Shown here: piece by piece, positions 1-12,800 of the stretch
How positions within the stretch are numbered: the stretch's first letter is position 1
Layout of the letters: each line of letters opens with the position of its first letter
Program-made: the position numbers and the translations under genes
The notes under the pieces: generated by a model
What the model was told of the DNA's origin: nothing
The model's database searches: none
The model's input: the letters and a program-made list of their open reading frames with translations, nothing else
Assembly (NCBI GenBank): GCA_032718475.1
Contig: JAUCBJ010002575.1
Span: 1-26,442, forward strand
Reading direction: 5' to 3'
Source: Nemertoderma westbladi
Lineage: Eukaryota > Xenacoelomorpha > Nemertodermatida > Nemertodermatidae
Length of the DNA: 26,442 bases

Positions 1-160
1 CTTTTTGCCGAAACGCAACTATTTTTGCGGAATCGCGACTTTTTATGCCGAAACGCATTTTTTTGCCGAAACGTATCTTTTTTGCCGAAACGTAACTTTT
101 TTGCCGAATCACGACTGTTGCCGAAACCCGACAGTTGCCGAAACGCGATGTAACCAACCC
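1..160. repeat. Degenerate short tandem repeat (ttttgccgaaacgc type)
   Basis: About eight to nine loosely conserved copies of a roughly 15-22 bp motif built on ttttgccgaaacgc follow one another, with variants such as gcggaatcgcgac and gccgaatcacgac. Copies differ in T-run length and in a few substitutions, so this is an old, diverged array. It runs off the left window edge, so its true size is unknown. No coding potential is visible. Confidence 0.8.
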
Positions 161-340
161 AACAGCTAAGAAGAAGGGTTTTCTAGGAGGTTATGAATCT
201 TTCTCTGCTACCAGATCCTCAAAACATCCAAATGCTAAACGTTTTGACGGCGGGGAAACTATTTTAGTAAAAAACAACTTAGCCAGTAGCCAAATTACTC
301 AATAGCCAACCTCCCGCTGCAATAGATTTGGGAAAACAAA
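161..340. other. Intergenic stretch without recognisable features
   Basis: This is non-repetitive sequence beyond the 3' end of gene A. I see no convincing open reading frame, splice signals or structured RNA here. Confidence 0.5.
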
Positions 341-415
341 AGCTGACCCGGGGATCGAACTCACTGTCTTTGGCATGAATGTCGGCTCTCTAACCTCCGA
401 GCAAGCTGAACAATT
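341..415 (-). ncRNA. tRNA-like fragment (SINE head or tRNA pseudogene)
   Basis: Read on the minus strand, an A-box-like stretch (cagcttgctcggaggttaga, ~390-409) is followed after about 30 nt by a B-box-like stretch (gagttcgatcccc, ~351-363). This is the layout of an internal RNA polymerase III promoter. The cloverleaf does not close convincingly and no clean anticodon stem is evident, so a functional tRNA is unlikely. A tRNA-derived SINE head or a decayed tRNA copy is more likely. Flanking gggaaa and tttccc words could mark the element ends. Confidence 0.5.
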
Positions 416-485
416 TCCCTGATCCCAATCCCGTGATCAATACATACTATACTGGGTTCTAGCTACATATTTTATGGGATGTAAA

Positions 486-491
486 TTTAAT
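486..491 (-). promoter_or_regulatory. Candidate poly(A) signal ATTAAA of gene A
   Basis: On the minus strand ATTAAA lies about 43 nt downstream of the gene A stop codon (TAA ending at 534). The position and hexamer fit an animal polyadenylation signal. The surrounding AT-richness means a chance match is possible. Confidence 0.4.
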
Positions 492-533
492 TACGAAAAC
501 AACTATATTAATTAGGCATATTCGTGCAATTAA

Positions 534-826
534 TTAATTGAGAGCAGTTCTATTATATTCTAATAATTGTTCATCATTAGGGTATGTTGCCATGGTTTCT
601 CGATCATGTCGCCTTGGAGCCCGACTGGGCAAATTGGTAGCCAACCAGCTGTCTTTGTAATCAATTGGCGAGAAGCAGGTGTTAGGAATCAGGCTATCGT
701 CGCTCATTGGTATTCGCCTGCCTAACTTCACGCGGAACATATTGGTTGGTTGGTTGAGCGCGTCTCGGCGGTAGTTGATTGGCCGGTCAAACATGTAGCG
801 ACCACCTTGGAATGCATTAATCACAC
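534..826 (-). CDS. Gene A terminal exon 5 (residues 232-328 and stop)
   Basis: The acceptor is acatttacag|GT at 826, giving a Gly codon across the junction and then VINAFQGGRYMFDRPINYRR. It ends in EQLLEYNRTALN followed by a TAA stop. The region is basic, with many Arg, Asn and Tyr. Intron 4 before it is 144 bp (827-970). An ATTAAA hexamer follows shortly after the stop. The overlapping plus-strand frame at 750-965 has no support. Confidence 0.8.
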
Positions 827-3800
827 CTGTAAATGTAACCGGTATGATTTGGACGTATTAAAACCGCTAATGGAAAATTTTAACAAAAAATGCTGGTGGC
901 TGGTGGGGATATGGGTGGGACATTTCTGGAACATTCCACATATTGTAATTTATAAAGAACAATAATTAACCGTGGTTTCCTGGAGTAACCAGCTTCCTGT
1001 ATGCAACAGTGTGACCTCTTTGCGGTCCGACTCCACCTTCTAGGACCCAGGTTGGATGTCTGCGGAACGGAGGCAGGTTTATGTCGTTCACAGTGCCTTC
1101 AAGGTCCCGGATTCTCATACCAGTAGCTATCGTATGGGGGCGCTGCAGAATGGGTGCAGTCAGAGGGTTGTAAGAACGGTTTCGAACTGCTGCAGCATCA
1201 GCGTGGGGTTTCAATGACTGAAAAATATTATATATTTACCAATATAATATATTATATACACCCCCAGTCGGGGTAAATGGGGGACGGGTTGTTAAAATTA
1301 ATAAATTAAATAAATAATAAAATAAAAATCAATATTTACCAATATTTACCAATATAATATGTAATAAAATATAAATAGAATATTACCATAAAATACATAG
1401 ATAGCATGACATCACGTACGGTACCGATTATATATATATACTTAAACTTAATAATATTTGTACTATTTTTATGGAATTTCTTCGAATTTCCATGTAAATC
1501 TTTCTTTCTTGTCATCCATTCATACACTTTGTTCACACGTTTGATTTGCGCTGAAAAGTGATTGAGTGAATTAATATCCATATGACTCACCTTACACAAT
1601 GCGCGGAGTTCCACGGTATAGTTGTCTACCAGTTGTGACTCACCCTACACAATGCGCGGAGTTCCACGGTATAGTTGTCTACCAGTTGTGACTCACCTTA
1701 TACAATGCGCGGAGTTCCACGGTATAGTTGTCTACCAGTTGTGACTCACCTTATACAATGCGAGGAGTTCCACGGTATAGTTGTCTACCAGTTGTGACTC
1801 ACCTTATACAATGCGAGGAGTTCCACGGTATAGTTGTCTACCAGTTGTGACTCACCTTATACAATGCACGGAGTTCCGCGGTATAGTTGTCTACCAGTTG
1901 TGTCTCACCTTATACAATGCGCGGAGTTCCACGGTATAGTTGTCTACCAGTTGTGACTCACCTTATACAATGCGAGGAGTTCCACGGTATAGTTGTCTAC
2001 CAGTTGTGACTCACCTTATACAATGCGCTGAGTTCCACGGTATAGTTGTCTACCAGTTGTGACTCACCTTATACAATGCGCGGAGTTCCACGGTATAGTT
2101 GTCAACCAGTTGTGACTCACCTTATACAATGCGCGGAGTTCCACGGTATAGTTGTCTACCAGTTGTGACTCACCCTATACAATGCACGGAGTTCCACAGT
2201 ATAGTTGTCTACCAGTGGTGACTCACCTTATACAATGCGCGGAGTTCCACGGTATAGTTGTCAACCAGTTGTGACTCACCCTACACAATGCACGGAGTTC
2301 CACGGTATAGTTGTCTACCAGTTGTGACTCACCCTATACAATGCGCGGAGTTCCACGGTATAGTTGTCTACCAGTTGTGACTCACCCTATACAATGCACG
2401 GAGTTCCACGGTATAGTTGTCTACCAGTTGTGACTCACCTTATACAATGCACGGAGTTCCACGGTATAGTTGTCAACCAGTTGTGACTCACCCTATACAA
2501 TGCGAGGAGTTCCACGGTATAGTTGTCAACCAGTTGTGACTCACCTTATACAATGCACGGAGTTCCACGGTATAGTTGTCTACCAGTTGTGACTCACCTT
2601 ATACAATGCGCGGAGTTCCACGGTATAGTTGTCTACCAGTTGTGACTCACCTTATACAATGCGCGGAGTTCCTCGGTATAGTTGTCTACCAGTTGTGACT
2701 CACCTTATACAATGCGAGGAGTTCCACGGTATAGTTGTCTACCAGTTGTGACTCACCTTATACAATGCACGGAGTTCCACGGTATAGTTGTCTACCAGTT
2801 GTGACTCACCTTATACAATGCGCGGAGTTCCACGGTATAGTTGTCTACCAGTTGTGACTCACCTTATACAATGCGCGGAGTTCCACGGTATAGTTGTCTA
2901 CCAGTTGTGACTCACCTTATACAATGCACGGAGTTCCACGGTATAGTTGTCTACCAGTTGTGACTCACCCTATACAATGCACGGAGTTCCACGGTATAGT
3001 TGTCTACCAGTTGTGACTCACCTTATACAATGCGCGGAGTTCCACGGTATAGTTGTCTACCAGTTGTGACTCACCCTATACAATGCGCGGAGTTCCACGG
3101 TATAGTTGTCTACCAGTTGTGACTCACCCTATACAATGCACGGAGTTCCACGGTATAGTTGTCTACCAGTTGTGACTCACCCTATACAATGCACGGAGTT
3201 CCACGGTATAGTTGTCTACCAGTTGTGACTCACCTTATACAATGCACGGAGTTCCACGGTATAGTTGTCTACCAGTTGTGACTCACCCTATACAATGCAC
3301 GGAGTTCCACGGTATAGTTGTCTACCAGTTGTGACTCACCTTATACAATGCGCGGAGTTCCACGGTATAGTTGTCTACCAGTTGTGACTCACCTTATACA
3401 ATGCGCGGAGTTCCACGGTATAGTTGTCTACCAGTTGTGACTCACCTTATACAATGCGCGGAGTTCCACGGTATAGTTGTCTACCAGTTGTGACTCACCT
3501 TATACAATGCACGGAGTTCCACGGTATAGTTGTCTACCAGTTGTGACTCACCTTATACAATGCGCGGAGTTCCACGGTATAGTTGTCTACCAGTTGTGAC
3601 TCACCCTATACAATGCGCGGAGTTCCACGGTATAGTTGTCTACCAGTTGTGACTCACCCTATACAATGCACGGAGTTCCACGGTATAGTTGTCTACCAGT
3701 TGTGACTCACCCTATACAATGCACGGAGTTCCACGGTATAGTTGTCTACCAGTTGTGACTCACCTTATACAATGCACGGAGTTCCACGGTATAGTTGTCT

Positions 3801-6800
3801 ACCAGTTGTGACTCACCTTATACAATGCGCGGAGTTCCACGGTATAGTTGTCTACCAGTTGTGACTCACCTTATACAATGCGCGGAGTTCCACGGTATAG
3901 TTGTCTACCAGTTGTGACTCACCTTATACAATGCACGGAGTTCCACGGTATAGTTGTCTACCAGTTGTGACTCACCTTATACAATGCGCGGAGTTCCACG
4001 GTATAGTTGTCTACCAGTTGTGACTCACCCTATACAATGCGCGGAGTTCCACGGTATAGTTGTCTACCAGTTGTGACTCACCTTATACAATGCACGGAGT
4101 TCCACGGTATAGTTGTCTACCAGTTGTGACTCACCTTATACAATGCGCGGAGTTCCACGGTATAGTTGTCTACCAGTTGTGACTCACCTTATACAATGCG
4201 CGGAGTTCCACGGTATAGTTGTCTACCAGTTGTGACTCACCTTATACAATGCGCGGAGTTCCACGGTATAGTTGTCTACCAGTTGTGACTCACCTTATAC
4301 AATGCACGGAGTTCCACGGTATAGTTGTCTACCAGTTGTGACTCACCTTATACAATGCACGGAGTTCCACGGTATAGTTGTCTACCAGTTGTGACTCACC
4401 CTATACAATGCACGGAGTTCCACGGTATAGTTGTCTACCAGTTGTGACTCACCTTATACAATGCGCGGAGTTCCACGGTATAGTTGTCTACCAGTTGTGA
4501 CTCACCTTATACAATGCGCGGAGTTCCACGGTATAGTTGTCTACCAGTTGTGACTCACCTTATACAATGCGCGGAGTTCCACGGTATAGTTGTCTACCAG
4601 TTGTGACTCACCCTATACAATGCACGGAGTTCCACGGTATAGTTGTCTACCAGTTGTGACTCACCTTATACAATGCGAGGAGTTCCACGGTATAGTTGTC
4701 TACCAGTTGTGACTCACCTTATACAATGCGAGGAGTTCCACGGTATAGTTGTCTACCAGTTGTGACTCACCTTATACAATGCACGGAGTTCCACGGTATA
4801 GTTGTCTACCAGTTGTGACTCACCTTATACAATGCACGGAGTTCCACGGTATAGTTGTCTACCAGTTGTGACTCACCTTATACAATGCACGGAGTTCCAC
4901 GGTATAGTTGTCTACCAGTTGTGACTCACCTTATACAATGCACGGAGTTCCACGGTATAGTTGTCTACCAGTTGTGACTCACCTTATACAATGCGCGGAG
5001 TTCCACGGTATAGTTGTCTACCAGTTGTGACTCACCTTATACAATGCGACGGAGTTCCACGGTATAGTTGTCTACCAGTTGTGACTCACCTTATACAATG
5101 CACGGAGTTCCACGGTATAGTTGTCTACCAGTTGTGACTCACCTTATACAATGCACGGAGTTCCACGGTATAGTTGTCTACCAGTTGTGACTCACCTTAT
5201 ACAATGCACGGAGTTCCACGGTATAGTTGTCTACCAGTTGTGACTCACCTTATACAATGCACGGAGTTCCACGGTATAGTTGTCTACCAGTTGTGACTCA
5301 CCTTATACAATGCACGGAGTTCCACGGTATAGTTGTCTACCAGTTGTGACTCACCTTATACAATGCGCGGAGTTCCACGGTATAGTTGTCTACCAGTTGT
5401 GACTCACCTTATACAATGCACGGAGTTCCACGGTATAGTTGTCTACCAGTTGTGACTCACCTTATACAATGCACGGAGTTCCACGGTATAGTTGTCTACC
5501 AGTTGTGACTCACCTTATACAATGCACGGAGTTCCACGGTATAGTTGTCTACCAGTTGTGACTCACCTTATACAATGCACGGAGTTCCACGGTATAGTTG
5601 TCTACCAGTTGTGACTCACCTTATACAATGCACGGAGTTCCACGGTATAGTTGTCTACCAGTTGTGACTCACCTTATACAATGCGCGGAGTTCCACGGTA
5701 TAGTTGTCTACCAGTTGTGACTCACCTTATACAATGCACGGAGTTCCACGGTATAGTTGTCTACCAGTTGTGACTCACCTTATACAATGCGCGGAGTTCC
5801 ACGGTATAGTTGTCTACCAGTTGTGACTCACCTTATACAATGCGCGGAGTTCCACGGTATAGTTGTCTACCAGTTGTGACTCACCTTATACAATGCACGG
5901 AGTTCCACGGTATAGTTGTCTACCAGTTGTGACTCACCTTATACAATGCGCGGAGTTCCACGGTATAGTTGTCTACCAGTTGTGACTCACCCTATACAAT
6001 GCACGGAGTTCCACGGTATAGTTGTCTACCAGTTGTGACTCACCCTATACAATGCGAGGAGTTCCACGGTATAGTTGTCAACCAGTTGTGACTCACCCTA
6101 TACAATGCACGGAGTTCCACGGTATAGTTGTCTACCAGTTGTGACTCACCCTATACAATGCGAGGAGTTCCACGGTATAGTTGTCTACCAGTTGTGACTC
6201 ACCTTATACAATGCACGGAGTTCCACGGTATAGTTGTCTACCAGTTGTGACTCACCTTATACAATGCGCGGAGTTCCACGGTATAGTTGTCTACCAGTTG
6301 TGACTCACCTTATACAATGCACGGAGTTCCACGGTATAGTTGTCTACCAGTTGTGACTCACCTTATACAATGCACGGAGTTCCACGGTATAGTTGTCTAC
6401 CAGTTGTGACTCACCTTATACAATGCACGGAGTTCCACGGTATAGTTGTCTACCAGTTGTGACTCACCTTATACAATGCGCGGAGTTCCACGGTATAGTT
6501 GTCTACCAGTTGTGACTCACCCTATACAATGCGACGGAGTTCCACGGTATAGTTGTCTACCAGTTGTGACTCACCTTATACAATGCGCGGAGTTCCACGG
6601 TATAGTTGTCTACCAGTTGTGACTCACCCTATACAATGCACGGAGTTCCACGGTATAGTTGTCTACCAGTTGTGACTCACCTTATACAATGCGCGGAGTT
6701 CCACGGTATAGTTGTCTACCAGTTGTGACTCACCCTATACAATGCGAGGAGTTCCACGGTATAGTTGTCTACCAGTTGTGACTCACCTTATACAATGCAC

Positions 6801-9800
6801 GGAGTTCCACGGTATAGTTGTCTACCAGTTGTGACTCACCTTATACAATGCGAGGAGTTCCACGGTATAGTTGTCTACCAGTTGTGACTCACCTTATACA
6901 ATGCGCGGAGTTCCACGGTATAGTTGTCTACCAGTTGTGACTCACCCTATACAATGCACGGAGTTCCACGGTATAGTTGTCTACCAGTTGTGACTCACCT
7001 TATACAATGCACGGAGTTCCACGGTATAGTTGTCTACCAGTTGTGACTCACCTTATACAATGCGAGGAGTTCCACGGTATAGTTGTCTACCAGTTGTGAC
7101 TCACCTTATACAATGCACGGAGTTCCACGGTATAGTTGTCTACCAGTTGTGACTCACCTTATACAATGCACGGAGTTCCACGGTATAGTTGTCTACCAGT
7201 TGTGACTCACCTTATACAATGCACGGAGTTCCACGGTATAGTTGTCTACCAGTTGTGACTCACCTTATACAATGCGAGGAGTTCCACGGTATAGTTGTCT
7301 ACCAGTTGTGACTCACCTTATACAATGCACGGAGTTCCACGGTATAGTTGTCTACCAGTTGTGACTCACCTTATACAATGCACGGAGTTCCACGGTATAG
7401 TTGTCTACCAGTTGTGACTCACCTTATACAATGCACGGAGTTCCACGGTATAGTTGTCTACCAGTTGTGACTCACCTTATACAATGCACGGAGTTCCACG
7501 GTATAGTTGTCTACCAGTTGTGACTCACCTTATACAATGCACGGAGTTCCACGGTATAGTTGTCTACCAGTTGTGACTCACCTTATACAATGCACGGAGT
7601 TCCACGGTATAGTTGTCTACCAGTTGTGACTCACCTTATACAATGCACGGAGTTCCACGGTATAGTTGTCTACCAGTTGTGACTCACCTTATACAATGCA
7701 CGGAGTTCCACGGTATAGTTGTCTACCAGTTGTGACTCACCTTATACAATGCGAGGAGTTCCACGGTATAGTTGTCTACCAGTTGTGACTCACCTTATAC
7801 AATGCACGGAGTTCCACGGTATAGTTGTCTACCAGTTGTGACTCACCTTATACAATGCACGGAGTTCCACGGTATAGTTGTCTACCAGTTGTGACTCACC
7901 TTATACAATGCACGGAGTTCCACGGTATAGTTGTCTACCAGTTGTGACTCACCTTATACAATGCACGGAGTTCCACGGTATAGTTGTCTACTAGTTGTGA
8001 CTCACCTTATACAATGCGAGGAGTTCCACGGTATAGTTGTCTACCAGTTGTGACTCACCCTATACAATGCACGGAGTTCCACGGTATAGTTGTCTACCAG
8101 TTGTGACTCACCTTATACAATGCGAGGAGTTCCACGGTATAGTTGTCTACCAGTTGTGACTCACCTTATACAATGCGCGGAGTTCCACGGTATAGTTGTC
8201 AACCAGTTGTGACTCACCCTATACAATGCACGGAGTTCCACGGTATAGTTGTCTACCAGTTGTGACTCACCTTATACAATGCGCGGAGTTCCACGGTATA
8301 GTTGTCAACCAGTTGTGACTCACCCTATACAATGCGAGGAGTTCCGCGGTATAGTTGTCAACCAGTTGTGACTCACCTTATACAATGCACGGAGTTCCAC
8401 GGTATAGTTGTCTACCGGTTGTGACTCACCCTATACAATGCGCGGAGTTCCACGGTATAGTTGTCTACCAGTTGTGTCTCACCCTATACAATGCGAGGAG
8501 TTCCACGGTATAGTTGTCAACCAGTTGTGACTCACCTTATACAATGCACGGAGTTCCACGGTATAGTTGTCTACCAGTTGTGACTCACCTTATACAATGC
8601 GCGGAGTTCCACGGTATAGTTGTCTACCAGTTGTGACTCATCCTATACAATGCACGGAGTTCCACGGTATAGTTGTCTACCAGTTGTGACTCACCCTATA
8701 CAATGCGAGGAGTTCCACGGTATAGTTGTCTACCAGTTGTGACTCACCCTATACAATGCGAGGAGTTCCACGGTATAGTTGTCTACCAGTTGTGACTCAC
8801 CTTATACAATGCGCGGAGTTCCACGGTATAGTTGTCTACCAGTTGTGACTCACCTTATACAATGCGCGGAGTTCCTCGGTATAGTTGTCTACCAGTTGTG
8901 ACTCACCTTATACAATGCGCGGAGTTCCTCGGTATAGTTGTCTACCAGTTGTGACTCACCTTATACAATGCGCGGAGTTCCACGGTATAGTTGTCTACCA
9001 GTTGTGACTCACCCTATACAATGCGAGGAGTTCCACGGTATAGTTGTCTACCAGTTGTGACTCACCCTATACAATGCGAGGAGTTCCACGGTATAGTTGT
9101 CTACCAGTTGTGACTCACCTTATACAATGCGCGGAGTTCCACGGTATAGTTGTCTACCAGTTGTGACTCACCTTATACAATGCGCGGAGTTCCTCGGTAT
9201 AGTTGTCTACCAGTTGTGACTCACCTTATACAATGCGCGGAGTTCCTCGGTATAGTTGTCTACCAGTTGTGACTCACCTTATACAATGCGCGGAGTTCCA
9301 CGGTATAGTTGTCTACCAGTTGTGACTCACCTTATACAATGCGCGGAGTTCCTCGGTATAGTTGTCTACCAGTTGTGACTCACCTTATACAATGCGCGGA
9401 GTTCCTCGGTATAGTTGTCTACCAGTTGTGACTCACCTTATACAATGCGCGGAGTTCCACGGTATAGTTGTCTACCAGTTGTGACTCACCTTATACAATG
9501 CACGGAGTTCCACGGTATAGTTGTCTACTAGTTGTGACTCACCTTATACAATGCGCGGAGTTCCACGGTATAGTTGTCTACCAGTTGTGACTCACCTTAT
9601 ACAATGCGCGGAGTTCCACGGTATAGTTGTCTACCAGTTGTGACTCACCCTATACAATGCACGGAGTTCCACGGTATAGTTGTCTACCAGTTGTGACTCA
9701 CCTTATACAATGCGCGGAGTTCCTCGGTATAGTTGTCTACCAGTTGTGACTCACCTTATACAATGCGCGGAGTTCCACGGTATAGTTGTCTACCAGTTGT

Positions 9801-12800
9801 GACTCACCCTATACAATGCGCGGAGTTCCACGGTATAGTTGTCTACCAGTTGTGACTCACCCTATACAATGCACGGAGTTCCACGGTATAGTTGTCTACC
9901 AGTTGTGACTCACCTTATACAATGCGCGGAGTTCCTCGGTATAGTTGTCTACCAGTTGTGACTCACCTTATACAATGCGCGGAGTTCCACGGTATAGTTG
10001 TCTACCAGTTGTGACTCACCTTATACAATGCGCGGAGTTCCACGGTATAGTTGTCTACCAGTTGTGACTCACCCTATACAATGCACGGAGTTCCACGGTA
10101 TAGTTGTCTACCAGTTGTGACTCACCTTATACAATGCGCGGAGTTCCTCGGTATAGTTGTCTACCAGTTGTGACTCACCTTATACAATGCGCGGAGTTCC
10201 ACGGTATAGTTGTCTACCAGTTGTGACTCACCTTATACAATGCGCGGAGTTCCTCGGTATAGTTGTCTACCAGTTGTGACTCACCTTATACAATGCGCGG
10301 AGTTCCTCGGTATAGTTGTCTACCAGTTGTGACTCACCTTATACAATGCGCGGAGTTCCACGGTATAGTTGTCTACCAGTTGTGACTCACCTTATACAAT
10401 GCACGGAGTTCCACGGTATAGTTGTCTACTAGTTGTGACTCACCTTATACAATGCGCGGAGTTCCACGGTATAGTTGTCTACCAGTTGTGACTCACCTTA
10501 TACAATGCGCGGAGTTCCACGGTATAGTTGTCTACCAGTTGTGACTCACCCTATACAATGCGAGGAGTTCCGCGGTATAGTTGTCTACCAGTTGTGACTC
10601 ACCTTATACAATGCGCGGAGTTCCTCGGTATAGTTGTCTACCAGTTGTGACTCACCTTATACAATGCGCGGAGTTCCTCGGTATAGTTGTCTACCAGTTG
10701 TGACTCACCTTATACAATGCGCGGAGTTCCTCGGTATAGTTGTCTACCAGTTGTGACTCACCTTATACAATGCGCGGAGTTCCACGGTATAGTTGTCTAC
10801 CAGTTGTGACTCACCTTATACAATGCACGGAGTTCCACGGTATAGTTGTCTACTAGTTGTGACTCACCTTATACAATGCGCGGAGTTCCTCGGTATAGTT
10901 GTCTACCAGTTGTGACTCACCTTATACAATGCGCGGAGTTCCACGGTATAGTTGTCTACCAGTTGTGACTCACCTTATACAATGCGCGGAGTTCCTCGGT
11001 ATAGTTGTCTACCAGTTGTGACTCACCTTATACAATGCGCGGAGTTCCTCGGTATAGTTGTCTACCAGTTGTGACTCACCTTATACAATGCGCGGAGTTC
11101 CACGGTATAGTTGTCTACCAGTTGTGACTCACCTTATACAATGCACGGAGTTCCACGGTATAGTTGTCTACTAGTTGTGACTCACCTTATACAATGCGCG
11201 GAGTTCCACGGTATAGTTGTCTACCAGTTGTGACTCACCTTATACAATGCGCGGAGTTCCACGGTATAGTTGTCTACCAGTTGTGACTCACCCTATACAA
11301 TGCACGGAGTTCCTCGGTATAGTTGTCTACCAGTTGTGACTCACCTTATACAATGCGCGGAGTTCCACGGTATAGTTGTCTACCAGTTGTGACTCACCTT
11401 ATACAATGCGCGGAGTTCCACGGTATAGTTGTCTACCAGTTGTGACTCACCCTATACAATGCACGGAGTTCCACGGTATAGTTGTCTACCAGTTGTGACT
11501 CACCTTATACAATGCGCGGAGTTCCTCGGTATAGTTGTCTACCAGTTGTGACTCACCTTATACAATGCGCGGAGTTCCACGGTATAGTTGTCTACCAGTT
11601 GTGACTCACCTTATACAATGCACGGAGTTCCACGGTATAGTTGTCTACTAGTTGTGACTCACCTTATACAATGCGCGGAGTTCCACGGTATAGTTGTCTA
11701 CCAGTTGTGACTCACCTTATACAATGCGCGGAGTTCCACGGTATAGTTGTCTACCAGTTGTGACTCACCTTATACAATGCGCGGACTTCCACGGTATAGT
11801 TGTCTACCAGTTGTGACTCACCTTATACAATGCGCGGAGTTCCACGGTATAGTTGTCTACCAGTTGTGACTCACCCTATACAATGCACGGAGTTCCACGG
11901 TATAGTTGTCTACCAGTTGTGACTCACCTTATACAATGCGCGGAGTTCCACGGTATAGTTGTCTACCAGTTGTGACTCACCCTATACAATGCGCGGAGTT
12001 CCACGGTATAGTTGTCTACCAGTTGTGACTCACCCTATACAATGCACGGAGTTCCACGGTATAGTTGTCTACCAGTTGTGACTCACCTTATACAATGCGC
12101 GGAGTTCCTCGGTATAGTTGTCTACCAGTTGTGACTCACCTTATACAATGCGCGGAGTTCCACGGTATAGTTGTCTACCAGTTGTGACTCACCCTATACA
12201 ATGCACGGAGTTCCACGGTATAGTTGTCTACCAGTTGTGACTCACCCTATACAATGCACGGAGTTCCACGGTATAGTTGTCTACCAGTTGTGACTCACCT
12301 TATACAATGCGCGGAGTTCCTCGGTATAGTTGTCTACCAGTTGTGACTCACCCTATACAATGCGCGGAGTTCCACGGTATAGTTGTCTACCAGTTGTGAC
12401 TCACCTTATACAATGCGCGGAGTTCCACGGTATAGTTGTCTACCAGTTGTGACTCACCCTATACAATGCGCGGAGTTCCACGGTATAGTTGTCTACCAGT
12501 TGTGACTCACCCTATACAATGCACGGAGTTCCACGGTATAGTTGTCTACCAGTTGTGACTCACCTTATACAATGCGCGGAGTTCCACGGTATAGTTGTCT
12601 ACCAGTTGTGACTCACCCTATACAATGCGCGGAGTTCCACGGTATAGTTGTCTACCAGTTGTGACTCACCCTATACAATGCACGGAGTTCCACGGTATAG
12701 TTGTCTACCAGTTGTGACTCACCCTATACAATGCGCGGAGTTCCACGGTATAGTTGTCTACCAGTTGTGACTCACCCTATACAATGCACGGAGTTCCACG

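Noticed and set aside
341-415. Functional tRNA gene
   Set aside because: A- and B-box-like words are present, but acceptor and anticodon stems do not form convincingly.
1336-1614. Minus-strand 92-aa frame reading through the last array 1 unit
   Set aside because: It starts in the repeat, crosses a strong donor and runs into AT-rich intron. A possible exon start at ttttcag near 1553 would be in the wrong phase after exon 3.
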